A stretch of DNA of 64,000 nucleotides from Ostrinia nubilalis (lineage: Eukaryota > Arthropoda > Insecta > Lepidoptera > Crambidae), in assembly GCF_963855985.1 (NCBI RefSeq), contig NC_087090.1, positions 13,576,501 to 13,640,500 of the forward strand, written 5' to 3'. Under the pieces are notes generated by a model. The model ran no database searches. It saw nothing but the letters and a program-made list of their open reading frames with translations, and was not told the DNA's origin. The position numbers and the translations under genes were made by a program. Within the stretch, counting starts at the first letter, position 1; every line of letters starts with the position of its first letter. Shown piece after piece: positions 46,815-60,049 of the stretch.

Positions 46815-49800
46815 AAAAATGATTAAATTGTACCTTAAAATTGACTGATCTGTGTCACGTTCTACTTATTAAGCCTATGCATTCCGGCATTTAAATGTCA
46901 ACAAAAACTGAACAGGTGCGAGCAAAACCATTGAAACCCTTATTACTCCTTGCGCAAGCACCTGTTTGTTCCGGCTATTAGCGCTTTTAAATGATCGCAT
47001 TGAAGTATACCTCCGGGCCTCGGTCGAAAATGTCTTTGCTTCTACTCACTTTATATTACGCTGTTAATAAACACGATCGAACGAACATTGAAATAAATGA
47101 AATCCACATGCGCTTTATCTTATCCAGTCACTGATCACCTTATCTACTCATATTTTATCGCAATTTCCATTGATTTATTGTTCGCCACACAATACTTTTG
47201 CTATGAATCGTATTCGTGTAGCATCGATATTTTTACCAATTACAACAATGTTTTGTAAGACACAACTTTTTAACCGACTTCATATTAGACAAGACGAACA
47301 AAATAGCAAGCTCCAAACTATGACACATACCTATATGTTCAGGTAGGTATCTTGTGAAATTATTAAACTTATTCCAAGTAAGGCATGCGAGGTATCCCCC
47401 ACGAGGGATGTCTTGGGAAAACGTTCTCATCTCAAAACTTTGTATATTCAGTCCACAGGTAAGGTAAGTAAAGTAGATAAGTGCCTACTTGCCAATTCGT
47501 TAAATATTTGATAACGTACTTCGTTACCCAGAATATTTGATGAATTTTGGCTGCTCTTCTGAAATCTTAATCACTCTACGAAAACGCCTGCCCGTTAGAG
47601 AATTAAATTAACGTCCACCGCAGCGCTTACTTGATGTAATTACCATCTATTTACTCATCAACCATAATAATTGACCTGTGAATTTCTGTAGTCTAAAAAT
47701 GTGCTATTGTTTGCTTCGCACCTGGAAAATGTAACTTTTAATTAAACATTACACTACAATGTTAAATTTTTATTTTGTGCAAGTGGTCCACTGTCAGTTG
47801 TCACCACCATCGCCGGTGTCAACGACCGAATGACTGAACGGTTGACCGGTCTCGTCGCGATCTGATTGTTGCGCCAATAAGCGATTTGCATGCGTCGGGA
47901 CTGCGGGCGGGTTGCGTTTGCGCACCCATGCCCTACTTAATTGGTGTTATCAAGTTGACCAACCATGATTGCCGCGTAGTTTCGAAAACCTAATATTACG
48001 GTGCAATAATAGACAGTTGGATACACATTTTCACAGTTTAGAAAGTAAAATTATTATTTGTTTACGTATTTCTCTTTTCAGACCCTATTATATAATTTAA
48101 TCTTCTAATTTATTCTTGGGCAGGGCGTTTATCAAAGCAGGGCTCAAACTTTGCTAGTTAATGAAGACTTAAGCGACCCCGCGATCAAATGATAAAGAGG
48201 TCCTTTATTTTAAACTGATTAAAGGCTTTAGTGAAACTAAAATAGAATGTTCATTCCCCTTGTTAGAGAAACCAATTAACAATTCTATTGTAATCACCGC
48301 GAGTATTGTTTGTTGATCAGCACAAATAATGGAGTTAATTAATATGTTTGGCCCCGGTGAAGGTAAACAGAGAGAGCGGACAGGCAATCGGCTTCAATTT
48401 CCTTCGCCTCCCACGTTCCTTCCGTTTGCACTCCGACATGTGTATTGTGCGGAACATTCGCGATCGAGGCAATCCTTGCTGAAAACAGTTTTCTCTGGCA
48501 CCGCCAGAGCCCGCCCCGAAGTGTTGATTTACCACTGAACTCTCATTTGACGCAAGCTAAAAGCTTTCGTCTGTAAATGGATATTGTGGATCTATCTCAC
48601 GTCCCGTCTGTTGAAGCGATCGCATTCACCAGTATAAATTTCGTTCCACCCATTCGAAGAATTGCTTTCTACGCTATTATATTTTCTTTATTCTTTAGGA
48701 AAGAGAAAAAACTCAATTTTTATGTTGCATCAGTGTTTTTCATCAATACAGTTACTTAGTAAAAGTTACTCCTCATATAGCGAGCAATAAAAACTTGCAA
48801 CTTTTTACGATGAATTGGATTTATTCTTTGGAATTGACCGTTATGAATTACGCTGTCTAGTATAATATTGTATAATTGTATAAATTAATAAGACAGTAAC
48901 TGTATTGTAACTGTAAAATAAGTAAATAATTCTACTACGTGCTAAGTCGGATTGTTACTCTTGTACTTTTGTATTGTAAAAATAATCAGATAATGTTTGG
49001 AGACTTCAACTACGTGTAAGTTATTTATAACCACTAATTCGAAGTGTTAAGTTTTTTTTTTCCACAATTAGGTAGATAGATGCCTAATCTAGCAAAAACA
49101 GAAATTAGCTTGCTTGGACTTTGATTGACAGTAGGTACATCAGGATATATTTATTTGCCAAGTATTAGAAGCCACAGTTTTTTACTTGATGTGCTGTATT
49201 TATCGTAATATGTATGTATAATAAAGTAAATAATGTACATCAATAGTACCATACTCAATTCCCCTAACGCTCAAATCGTACGGTTTCACTTAATTGGACA
49301 CAATACCGCAACTGAATTCCCCAACTCCAGCGATAGTTTACCAGTTTTGGGGCTTTTAGTTTACGTTAGTGTATCAAGCTCGTTAATTGAATCTGTCAAC
49401 TTAATGTTCTGTGTTATTAGGGGTTTAAATATAATAGCGGCTCATTGTTAAAGGTCATACTGTCAACGTTATCAATTACGAAATTACGGAAGCTGAAGTC
49501 AAGCAAGTTCTTAACTTTCACAGGCCGTATAAAATAATTAATATTCTATCCCTATCGTTATCAAATTATTATTCTTAATACTGGTTATAATTATTACACA
49601 TAATCAATGTTATACATATACGTTCCCAAACTGGACGTTCTATAGTGCGCATTTTTGATGCGCGTTATGAGACCAAAGATGGCGCTGTTCACACTAAGAT
49701 CGCGATGTTATTTTCATTTTCAGGATTTCTAATGTTGAATTTGTGCTAATGTAGGTTCGAAGACTTCTAGGGTAAGAACCAATCCGAGGAATATAGGTAA

Positions 49801-52800
49801 AATTTTTAAAACGTATCGCTTGCTAAGTTGCTAGCAATTTAGTAAGAATACGTCGTAATTCGTAGTACATAGCTACTTGATTCGTAGCAGCTTTATGTTC
49901 ATGTTTCAAGCTTTGATGTTACATGAAAGTTTATTGAGAGAGAACTTTGTTGACGTGCTCGTAATGGAGCTCTGAAAGGAGCTGAATTGTTATGTAATTT
50001 CAATTTACGAAATAATATAAAAAGAGTTAATAAATGTGTAATACTTTAAAAGCGTTCATTCTAAAATAAACTCGTGTAATGTTTCTAATTCGCCACTTTT
50101 GGCTACAGGTTTCTGATTACGAGCGTAATACGTTCAAATTGAATCTCTGTTGTTTCTCTTTATTGGCCGCATAAATTGAATGCTTTTGGTTTTTGCTTAA
50201 TTACATTTTGGTTTTGTTATGAAACGGGATGCCGCAGTCATAATGGTCCGCGGAGGTAATTTATGTTGTTATGTGGCGATACACTAAACAATTGCATTAC
50301 TTATCTAAGTGTGAATCAGAGAGTATTTATCCTCTATTGTTTACCGCAAGTGTCAGCGTCATAAAATGAGGTTTTTTGAAGTTAGAGATTAGTATTATAA
50401 TCGTAGATGCAAGAAATTAAGCATGCATCCAGTCGTTTTATTTCGAGTCTAGTGTAATATTGTTTTGTTTGTATATGTAATAAATTGATCTGAAGAAGAA
50501 GAAGAAGAAGATCTGAGTAGTCGTCAACTAATCAGATTTGTTGCATTACACTTTTGCTACATAAATAAGTTGTTACAGTGTAGAGCTTCATGTGCCGTCT
50601 ATGAAAACCGCAATCGCATAGACACTGACTTGATTGTAATTCGTTGAAATTGCTCACAGAGGTGAGCGAGAATGAAAATAGCGTCGAACCAAATCAACGC
50701 TGGCTTTGTAATCAATCTTCGACAGTATCTGTTACACCCGCATCGATTGACATCAATGCGTATTTGTATTACCAGAGCGATGTGCAGCATAATACTTGTA
50801 TGGGGTAATTTCGACGCGGGCGGGCTTATGAGTTTGTATCGAATATTACAAACAACCGTATTGGTTTGCGCACTATCGTATGCGGGCCGGCTACTGAGTG
50901 CTGCTGCGCCAGCATAACCACAGTACCACAGCATGGAGACAACATGGGTGGTTACAGTAGCTTCGGAGCTTTTGGTCGCAGCTCTTTGTCTAATAATTGG
51001 GCGTGTGAGCTTTGCATGATTATTGACAGACAATGCAAAGTTTGATGTGTATACTTGCCTTTTATATTTTTGCTGTAATGCACAACCTGCACTATTTGTT
51101 ATGAAGTTTTTAATTCCCATTCTCTCCTGGTGAACCTGCTGCAGTTATCTATATTATTCCATGTCTGCAAACGCTGGTATCGTCAGCATTATTTATGAGC
51201 ACCACTAGTCGGCTTCAAAGCTGCTTTTAGTAGTCGTCGTGCATCCACCCGGGAACGCTAAGCTCACATCAATTTATCGAACATCCGACAAACAATTTGC
51301 TCGCGAAATAGTTCGCCTTAAAAAGATTTCATTCCAATCTGTTGCTTTCATGACGTGCGCTGTGAAAAGAATCTTGGGACGAGGTAGAAATATTGCAGTA
51401 AACTCCTTAGAGAATATCAAGTCCTTGAGCTGTATAGAAATAGGTAAATATTATCTCGTGATTCAATTGAATGTTACCGATATCTCGCAATAGCATTGCA
51501 AGTTGCAACTCTGTTCGCTGTAGGTGTCTTGCGTCATTCTGCCTCCCTTGAGATGTGCGTCCTTCTACGCGTCTTTTGTGTAGGTTTAAACAATAGATGC
51601 TTTCTATTCTCAGATAAATCGCTACGCATGCCTGTTGAATTTATTTATTCACAAATCGATAAACTAAGTACGTACATGGCTATATCGCCCGCATGCCACT
51701 ACTGTATCAGCAACGCTGCTAATGTTAATTATAGTCGCTTTTATCGTTATCAATCCACTCAAGCCCAATGCTAAGTACTCTATTGATTTATTGTCTGTGT
51801 CATAATAATTTTAGCCTCAAGAGCCGCCCGACCGAGCATTCAGTTGTTTGAGCAGCTGCGTTCTTAATGAAACTTGTGTGTTTTGTTTTCGTAACTTACT
51901 GATAATTTTGTCCTTTCTGTAATTATCTCTCAAGTGTTGCGTCAAGAATTTATAATTTTAAATCTCATTACTCGAAGGGCACTCGAGAGTTAAGCAATTT
52001 AAAATAAATAAAAAGTTATCATTGCACAATTGTCCATCAATTCAGTTTAATTGAGTCCATTTCCTTTGAGCTGCAGTTAATTACTCAAGCGTATCACGCA
52101 TATGGGCACTTTCCATGCGAAATGTGCATATCAAAATTCAGCAGTAATTTGCGATGCTTTTCCGCAAATCGGCGGGGCTATAATTAGCGGACGTGTTTAT
52201 GAATTTATCGCGAAGGGATGCGACGACGCCTCCTGGCACCGCGGCCCCGCGACCTACATTGTCTACGTACGTGGCACGGTAATAACGGTAATCTCATCAC
52301 TCACCCCACTGACTGATCGTTAACGTAAACGGACGTTTAACGTTGATCGTTATCGATTTCAAACTTCTAACAAAACCAACATGCTTTGCTGAAATTCCTT
52401 TACGGCTTGATTGGCGATGCCCAAATGAAAATTAAAGCTTCGGGAAGTTGAAAAAGTCCCGGGATTGGGCGCTGTCATGAAATTAATCAGAAGTTTTATT
52501 AGGTCGAGTCAAGTTTAGTGTCGTTCGTAACATTTCATTTGTGCAAGAATAATTTTACCAGCATAAATCCCTTATTATTTCGCTTAAATTCCTATCACGG
52601 TCCTGAAATTGCGGTGTTCAGGGGCGTATTCAGCAAACTGCTCCGTTTTCACGTCACCTCAAATATTCATTCAAGCCTCTCGACCTTAATGAACGTTGAG
52701 GACAACTTTAATGGAGGCAAACCTCATTTTATTCCACGCTTTAATTTGTGCTGGTTTGGTCCTTTTTTTATTCTCTTCCGTGTTTTATTTATAAATGTAT

Positions 52801-53712
52801 TTACGATTATAAATGTTGGAGTGGGTTTAAGGGGTATTTTGTACGGGAAGATGTATAGATAGATAGATAATGTTGATTGGTAAAAAAAATTGAAACTCAA
52901 CATAGACTGGTATTTGTTGAATTTCATTATTTATAATGACAGTCTTGCTTCTTGAGTAGTAGAGTCATAATTATTTGAACGTCGTTTCAGTATACGGGGC
53001 AGTGTTCATACCTGTAATTAATGTTACAAAACGAAAATGTTACAACGCCCGCAATCCATCACTTTCTTCAAAGAAATGTCACGAAATACTCCCATTAATT
53101 AGCGTAATTTCTACGACAAACATTTCCTCGTATTTAACGAAGTAACAACAAATAACATTAATCACTTTAAGAAAACTCGAGCAAAACTGTTTATAATTTC
53201 TTACCGGTCGTTTAGAGTTATTGAAAGTTTGTTAGAGTTTTCTATATTGTTCCCGCTGTTTAATTAAATTAACTCAGCGTCGCAGCAAGTGGTAGATCAA
53301 GCAGACTATCAATTTATATTAATTGCGTATTGGCCATCCATCCCAATTCGCTACCACAAATAGCATCCCGAACTTCCCGAACATCTTCATTGCCGGCCCT
53401 AATAGATTCTCTGTCGACATTGATGAATTGCCCGAAATTCCATTGATCCTCGAAGCCTTGTGAACTGTCTATTGAATCTACAGTTCCTTGGTTAAGATTG
53501 CCATGTTTAATACAAGCAATTTAACTGATTGCTTGTCACATTGTTTAGTTGTAGTTTTTGCCGGCGCGTGCCGCCGTCAAACTGGGCAAATCCTCCATTG
53601 TGCTCAGCTCAGCGACAATAGTTCCGGCGTTGATTCAAGGACAGCCTCCATTACCCCCCCGATTGTGATGTTGTGTACCTACCGCTGTTTGTAATGATGT
53701 TCGCATTGTTGC

Positions 53713-53936
53713 TGTTGTATTTTAGGATAAATTTCTAATGCTTAATTGATATAATGGACGCATAGCGCCATCTATTGGCGTAGGTTGCCAAACTTTGTTT
53801 TTCTTAAGTTCATTGTCTGTGGACATTTTTGCTTTCGCGCTTCTTCTCGAACATGTAAGCGTCCTGTCATGGCGTAGTTAAATAAAAGTATATTTTTATT
53901 CTCAAAAATCCGTCTTTAATTCATCAAATATCAACA
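53713..53936 (+). repeat. 5' LTR of the Copia element
   Basis: Begins TGTTG and ends CAACA, the short inverted ends expected of an LTR. Contains an AATAAA polyadenylation signal at 53881-53886 and a palindromic gccatctattggcg motif near 53767. It should act as promoter for the element. Confidence 0.95.
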
Positions 53937-54102
53937 TGGTAGCAGAGCGTAGTTGCGAGTAAAAACTCAGTGTGTTATGTAAAACATAAATCAAGTCGAG
54001 AACAAACAAAATAAGGTTGAGGTAACCTATTTGATATGTGAAGAAATGAAATAACGTGAAAATACATTTTCATACAAGGAAGTTATTATCATAATCATCA
54101 AG

Positions 54103-57100
54103 ATGGCTAAACAAGCCAGAATAGAAGACATCACGCTGCCTATATTTGATGGGGCAAGTTATTCGAGTTGGAAATTAAGGTTGTTGACATTACTTGAGTA
54201 CAAAGAATGCAATGAACCAGCTATTGGCATGAAACCTGTGTGTGTTAAGACTGAGAAAGAAGAGGCGGACTGGAAAAAGAAAGATCTGAAGGCAAGAACA
54301 ATAATTATGAGTACAATCTCAGATAAACAACTGGAGTATGTCAGTGAATGCAAAACAGCATTTGAAATGGTAAATAAGTTTGACAAGATGTATCTAACGC
54401 AGTCTACAGCCATGCAAATAATATGCAGAGGTAAAATTGAGGAAATTAAATTGAACAACTACAGCACAATTGAAGAATTTTTTGTCGACTTTGAGAAAAC
54501 TACAAATGAGTTCAAAGCGGCCGGAGGAAAAATAGATGAATCTGAGAAACTAAGATATCTGCTCAAAGCACTTCCACCAAGCTATAGCTATATTGGAGAC
54601 TTTCTTGATGTCATACCAGAAGAACAGAGAACAGTTGATTACGTACAGTCTAAAATAAAAGAGAAGAACATGACTACTAATGACTTAGACAAAAGGAAGA
54701 ATATGAGTACATTTGCAGCTAAAACCAAACCACAATGTTTCATCTGTGGAAAGACTGGACATCTCAAGAAGGATTGTTGGCATGGGCAGAGAAATAATCA
54801 AGGACAGCAGAGTCACCAAGGACAGCAGAGTCACCAAGGACAACAGAGTTACCAAGAAAGATATCAACACGGTCAAGGTCAGCGAGGACATCTGAGAGGT
54901 TACAACAGAGGCGCATTCTCCAGGGGACGCAGCCGTGGCAGAGGACAAGGTCATTCGAGAGGTGAAACATCCAACAACTCATCGGAGTCATGGACAGCTG
55001 AAGTATGTAATCCGGAAATAAATCAGGTATTTGGGTGTATTCAAAATGAAGAAAGTAATATTAACTGTGAAATAAACTGGCTTTTAGATAGTGGGTGTAC
55101 TGATCACATAATAAATGATGATACCTATTATTATAATTATATAGACTTGAAAATCCCTGTTGATGTCAAACTGCCAGATGGAAAAATGTTAAAAGCCACT
55201 AAAGTAGGTACTGTTAAAATCTATTTTCAGAATTATTACAACCAAAAACATGTGGAATTAAAGAATGTTTATTTTGTGAAAGGTATTAAGCAAAATTTGT
55301 TGAGTTTTTCAAAGATAACCAGAAATTGTACAATAGTGGCAAAAGATGAAAATGCAAAGATTTATAATCAGGCTAGAGAACTCATAGCTGTTGCTGACAA
55401 AATAAATAATTTGTATTGTATAAAAAGTTTCTTAACAAACAACTGTAATAATGAGATGTATGTACATTCAATTAAATTGACTCACAAAGAGAAATGGCAT
55501 AGGGCACTTGGTCATGTAAATTTTCAATATTTAAACAAGATAATAAAAGATAAATTAGTAGATGGTTTGCCAGACAAGATTGAAAGCACGGAAATGAAAT
55601 GTTCGAATTGTATCCAGAGTAAAATGGCTAATGTACCTTTTGAAAATAATAGAACTAAGTCTACAGAAATTTTAGAACTAATTCATACTGATTTGAATGG
55701 CCCACATAACACAACTGGTTATGGTGGAGAAAAATATTTCTTGACATTCATCGATGACTATAGTAAATGTACACGAATTTTTTGTATTAAAAGTAAAGAT
55801 GAAACTGCTGCTTGTTTTAAAGAGTTTGTAAATTTAGTAGAGAACAAATTTAATAAAAAAGTTAAGAAATTACAGTGCGATAATGGCAAGGAATATTTGA
55901 ACAAAGAAATTTATAATTTTATAAAGGAAAAGGGTATAGAGTTGTTACCATGTCCTCCCTACGTCCATGAATTAAATGGAGTAGCGGAAAGATACAACAG
56001 ATCTGCTATGGATATAGGTAGGTGCTTAATGAGAGAAGCTAAAATTCACAGGAGGTATTGGCCTGAAGTAATAAAAACAGCAGCATATCTGAAAAATAGG
56101 ACAATTGCTAATACAGTAGAAAACAAGACTCCCTACGAGATATTTTTTGGAATAAAACCTAATGTTGAGCATTTGAAAATTTATGGAAGTAGAGTTTTTG
56201 TCAGGGTTCCTGAAGTTTTAAGAAAAGGTAAATGGGATGACAAAGCCAAATTAGGAGTTTTAGTGGGTTATAATGAAAATGGTTACAGAGTTCTTTTGAA
56301 TAACAGAATAATTAATGCTAGACATGTACAAGTTGTTGAAGAAAATACTATGTTAATTTGCTTAGAAAAACTTGATGATCAAAGAGAAAAATGTATAGAT
56401 TCAGACAGTGACCCAACCTCAAATGTGTCAAATGATAAGTGTAAAACAGAGTATGAAAGTGATGAAAATTATGTAGATTCAGGTGAGACTATTTCTAATA
56501 ATGATATGAAAGATTTTGTGAAAAATGATAATAGGGACAAGTATGTAGAAGAGGGCACGTCAAAAAGAAAAAGAAATCCAGTTTCTAGATATGGTAATCC
56601 AGTTTCACATTTTATTTATGTAAACTATATTGATGCTAATGTACCTAATACCTTTGAGGAGGCGATGAACTCTCATGATTATAAGCAATGGCAAAAGGCT
56701 ATGGACTCAGAAATGAGTAGCTTAAATAAAAATAATACTTGGCAAATTGTTGAAAAGCCACAAAATAAAAAGGTTTTAGATGTTAAATGGGTTTTTAGAA
56801 AGAAAAGCAATGATGTTTATAAAGCGAGATTAGTTGTAAGAGGGTTTCAGCAAAAAGATTACATTGAAAATGTTTACTCACCAGTAGGAAAAATGCAAAC
56901 ATTGAAAATTTTATTGTCATTCAGTTGTAAAAATAATCTATTTATCGAACAGATGGATGTCGAAACAGCTTTTTTGAATGGTCATGTAAAGTCAGAAGTT
57001 TTTATAAATCAACCAGAAGGGTATGAAACTGGAGACAATAAAGTTTATAAATTGCAAAAAGCTCTCTATGGTCTGAAAGAAAGTCCTAGAGTATGGTATG

Positions 57101-58152
57101 ATTGTTTTGATGAATATATTAAAAAGTTGAATTTTGTTAAAAGTAACTATGATTACTGTTTATATGTGAATAGAACAAGCAAAGATCCAATATACATATT
57201 AATATTTGTTGATGACCTATTAATCTGTTGCAAAGATAAAAGTAAAATAGAAGAGGTAAAAACTTGTTTAATGGAAAGATTTGTAATGAAAGATTTAGGA
57301 AAAATTAAAAGTTATATTGGAATAGATATTGACTATAGTGATGATAAAAATGTAATGACTCTAAATCAAACAAAATATATTGAATCTTTGGCTGCAAAAT
57401 ATGATCTGGAAAATACTAAATTATATGATACTCCAATGGAAACAAATTTGAAATTAGAACAGGCTGAGGAAATAGATAAAAGTATTAAGTACAGGAATTT
57501 AATAGGTGAATTATTGTATATTAGTACAGGCACAAGGCCAGATGTAGCGTACAGTGTTAATTATCTGAGTAGATACCAAAGTTGTTACAACCGAACTCAT
57601 TACAAATATGCTATGAGAATCTTAAAATATCTGTATAAAACAAAGGATTTGAAGTTAACTTATTATGATAATGTAATTACTGAAGTATTAGATTGTATGG
57701 TAGATTCTGACTATGCAGGAGATAATGTGGATCGAAAATCTACATCAGGTTTTATAATCAGATTGTTCGGTAACTTAATTTTTTGGAAAACACATAAACA
57801 AAATACTGTAACTAAATGTTCAACTTTTGCAGAATATATTGCAATGTCAGAGGCAGTGACAGAAGTACTTTTTATTAGAAACTTACTAATTGAATCATTT
57901 GATGTAAAGTTTTGTAAACCAATTAAATTATATGAAGACAATTCAGGTGCAATTTCGATTGCTAAATTTGGTAATTTCACAAAAAATTCAAAGCACATTG
58001 AAGTGCAGTACCATTATATAAATGAAAACTATGAAAAAGGAATAATTGATATTGTTAAAATTGATTCAGAATTTAACTTAGCAGACATGTTAACCAAAAG
58101 TTTAGACAAGACAAAGTTCTTGAAAAATAGATTAGAGTTAAGATTAGTTTAG
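54103..58152 (+). CDS. Copia Gag-Pol polyprotein, intact (1349 aa)
   Basis: Single-frame Gag-Pol in Copia order (protease, integrase, reverse transcriptase, RNase H). Gag carries one CCHC knuckle (C212, C215, H220, C225: CFICGKTGHLKKDC), followed by a Gln-rich stretch with tandem QGQQSHQ units (about 233-250) and an RG-rich run. The protease site is D329-S-G. The integrase has an H466/H471/C500/C503 zinc site and a D530, D593, E629 catalytic triad with the D-35-E spacing of retroviral integrases. The reverse transcriptase starts near W880 and has FVDD at 1035-1038. RNase H spans about 1187-1330, with DSDYAGD near 1201-1207. No stop or frameshift is seen and all catalytic residues are present, so activity is plausible. 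How Gag is made in excess from one frame is not visible. Confidence 0.96.
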   Translation: MAKQARIEDITLPIFDGASYSSWKLRLLTLLEYKECNEPAIGMKPVCVKTEKEEADWKKKDLKARTIIMSTISDKQLEYVSECKTAFEMVNKFDKMYLTQSTAMQIICRGKIEEIKLNNYSTIEEFFVDFEKTTNEFKAAGGKIDESEKLRYLLKALPPSYSYIGDFLDVIPEEQRTVDYVQSKIKEKNMTTNDLDKRKNMSTFAAKTKPQCFICGKTGHLKKDCWHGQRNNQGQQSHQGQQSHQGQQSYQERYQHGQGQRGHLRGYNRGAFSRGRSRGRGQGHSRGETSNNSSESWTAEVCNPEINQVFGCIQNEESNINCEINWLLDSGCTDHIINDDTYYYNYIDLKIPVDVKLPDGKMLKATKVGTVKIYFQNYYNQKHVELKNVYFVKGIKQNLLSFSKITRNCTIVAKDENAKIYNQARELIAVADKINNLYCIKSFLTNNCNNEMYVHSIKLTHKEKWHRALGHVNFQYLNKIIKDKLVDGLPDKIESTEMKCSNCIQSKMANVPFENNRTKSTEILELIHTDLNGPHNTTGYGGEKYFLTFIDDYSKCTRIFCIKSKDETAACFKEFVNLVENKFNKKVKKLQCDNGKEYLNKEIYNFIKEKGIELLPCPPYVHELNGVAERYNRSAMDIGRCLMREAKIHRRYWPEVIKTAAYLKNRTIANTVENKTPYEIFFGIKPNVEHLKIYGSRVFVRVPEVLRKGKWDDKAKLGVLVGYNENGYRVLLNNRIINARHVQVVEENTMLICLEKLDDQREKCIDSDSDPTSNVSNDKCKTEYESDENYVDSGETISNNDMKDFVKNDNRDKYVEEGTSKRKRNPVSRYGNPVSHFIYVNYIDANVPNTFEEAMNSHDYKQWQKAMDSEMSSLNKNNTWQIVEKPQNKKVLDVKWVFRKKSNDVYKARLVVRGFQQKDYIENVYSPVGKMQTLKILLSFSCKNNLFIEQMDVETAFLNGHVKSEVFINQPEGYETGDNKVYKLQKALYGLKESPRVWYDCFDEYIKKLNFVKSNYDYCLYVNRTSKDPIYILIFVDDLLICCKDKSKIEEVKTCLMERFVMKDLGKIKSYIGIDIDYSDDKNVMTLNQTKYIESLAAKYDLENTKLYDTPMETNLKLEQAEEIDKSIKYRNLIGELLYISTGTRPDVAYSVNYLSRYQSCYNRTHYKYAMRILKYLYKTKDLKLTYYDNVITEVLDCMVDSDYAGDNVDRKSTSGFIIRLFGNLIFWKTHKQNTVTKCSTFAEYIAMSEAVTEVLFIRNLLIESFDVKFCKPIKLYEDNSGAISIAKFGNFTKNSKHIEVQYHYINENYEKGIIDIVKIDSEFNLADMLTKSLDKTKFLKNRLELRLV

Positions 58153-58217
58153 TCTACATTAAGAATGTAAAAGTATTGTTTAGTCTTCTTAATTAAGATT
58201 ATAAATTTAAGGAGGCG

Positions 58218-58441
58218 TGTTGTATTTTAGGATAAATTTCTAATGCTTAATTGATATAATGGACGCATAGCGCCATCTATTGGCGTAGGTTGCCAAACTT
58301 TGTTTTTCTTAAGTTCATTGTCTGTGGACATTTTTGCTTTCGCGCTTCTTCTCGAACATGTAAGCGTCCTGTCATGGCGTAGTTAAATAAAAGTATATTT
58401 TTATTCTCAAAAATCCGTCTTTAATTCATCAAATATCAACA
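58218..58441 (+). repeat. 3' LTR of the Copia element
   Basis: Same 224 bp sequence as the 5' LTR, with the AATAAA at 58386-58391. In sense orientation within the kinase intron, it could terminate kinase transcripts early. Confidence 0.95.
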
Positions 58442-60049
58442 GTTGCGATAATGTTTACACAGAAAATCAATTTCGGGACAATGTTTTTGGCTGAGTCGTC
58501 GTCATGTTCACACACTCGCTCAATATCACTGCCTAGATAAAAAGCCAAAGCTCTATAGGTATTTATTCTTCTTTTAATTTAGACTAGCTTACGAATATGA
58601 ACATTTAAGAGTCATAAATATAATAAGGCTGATAAAAAACATTAATATCCAGTAACTACAACCTAACCTACTGACCTTATTCGAAATTATACGTCAACGA
58701 TAAAATTACGTGATTGTTAAATGTGATAATTGCCCAAGTATTTGACCGTGATTTATTCGTATACCTAATTTCGTCGTAAGCCATAAAGAAAATTGTTGCC
58801 TCGATTATATTGTTATCATCTGAAACAATCTTTATAAATGCGATTGCCTAAGTTAACTTCTAACTGAGCCCTTACATGCAACGTCGTGACAAATTTTCGC
58901 CACGTCTTTGTTGCAACCGACGCGACGCTGATATATGAGTGTGATAATAATTTCCGAGTTGAGGTAGGGCTCGTCTTGTGCCAGACTAACAGGTTCAGGG
59001 ATGCCAACACCCCAAAATTCAAAACTTTTAATTACCTTAATTCAAGTTGTGTTTTACCGAACAGTTCCAAACGTGAAGAGCGATCGACGCGGGACTAGCC
59101 CAGTATGAATTAAGGAGGAATTTCTGTAATCATGTTATTATTGTTCAACTGCCAATGTTAAATCACAGTTCTGAACTTCTGATAGTCTAATCTAAAGTCA
59201 CCAATTTTGTAGGCTTTTTTTGTCATTGTCATTTACATTTATCCTTTGATTGGGTTGCCGAAGTTATCTCAGTTGGAGATCAAGTTAGCAACCCTAGATA
59301 GTATTGTAATAGCTCGCCATTCGCGGTGGCATTTGCTGGCCTGAATAAAATGCTAGGTCATGTCACGACGGATAATGGCGGTTACGAGTTAGCATCGTTA
59401 ACTATTGGGCCAGGTCCATCGTTAACTTCAATTTGAGGATCAGATGGTGCACGAAATATCAGCGCATCTTTAGATCACTAAATAGTAAACCTTTAAGAAA
59501 TTATGATTTACACAGATGAACTAAACTAGTTCTATGATTATGTGTGCCTTATTTACTTTCACTGCAAAAGGAAATGTTGGTGCTGTACTAACAGGGACAT
59601 TACCACCTGTCCTAACGTATGACTTGAAGTTGTTACGATTGCGATCTGGTTTTACTACAAGTTACATAACGCAGGCCGTGTTGGAAACAGGAAAATTGAA
59701 AAGCTGTGGGTACTAATTGCTCTAAGAATTTTGAATTGATTAAGAATAAACCTCTTAAAATAATCTACTCAATGAAACAATGAACGTGGTTACAAGGACA
59801 CGTTCAACGACCAATCCTCTCGAGTCCCCACGCGAAGTTGTAAGCGTTAGGCAAACGGAGGGTTAAGTTGGGGCTAGGGGTGTATTCGGCACTTCGGCAG
59901 TAATTGGTTTGGTGGCCGGCACTCGCTCGCGATTGCCCGGATTAGCGCAGCGTTCTCTCAGTCTGGAACTTGGTTCATCAATGAAGATTGTTCACTAATT
60001 TTGTTTTTTAGCTTTCTGTATTCTCTGTTAAAAATAAAAAATACACGTG
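58442..60049. other. Kinase intron, right of the Copia element
   Basis: Ordinary AT-rich intron sequence. A GC-rich block at about 59915-59960 shares a roughly 21 bp phrase with 61134-61154. ORFs at 58816-59098 and 59534-59716 have no features. Confidence 0.4.

Larger units (their letters stand above)
38061..53712. other. Kinase intron, left of the Copia element (15.7 kb)
   Basis: No kinase exon, RNA gene or transposon ORF recognised. Landmarks are a G-quadruplex-capable GC block at 42100-42132, a short (GAA)n microsatellite at about 50494-50510, and GC-richer patches at 46430-46810 and 52100-52330. The ORF at 46431-46814 (127 codons) and the antisense ORFs at 45877-46204 and 50599-51120 have no family signature. 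Confidence 0.5.
53713..58441 (+). mobile_element. Complete Copia-type LTR retrotransposon
   Basis: A 4729 bp element bounded by two 224 bp LTRs and a 5 bp target duplication GTTGC (53708-53712 and 58442-58446). Directly after the 5' LTR comes TGGTAGCAGAGCG (53937-53949), an initiator-Met-tRNA-like primer binding site. Before the 3' LTR is a purine tract AAGGAGGCG (58209-58217). One uninterrupted ORF fills the interior. By eye the two LTRs are identical, so insertion is recent on an evolutionary scale. It sits in the kinase intron in the same orientation as the kinase gene. Confidence 0.96.

Noticed and set aside
54159..54991. Antisense ORFs within the Copia Gag region
   Set aside because: Shadows of the long Gag-Pol frame.
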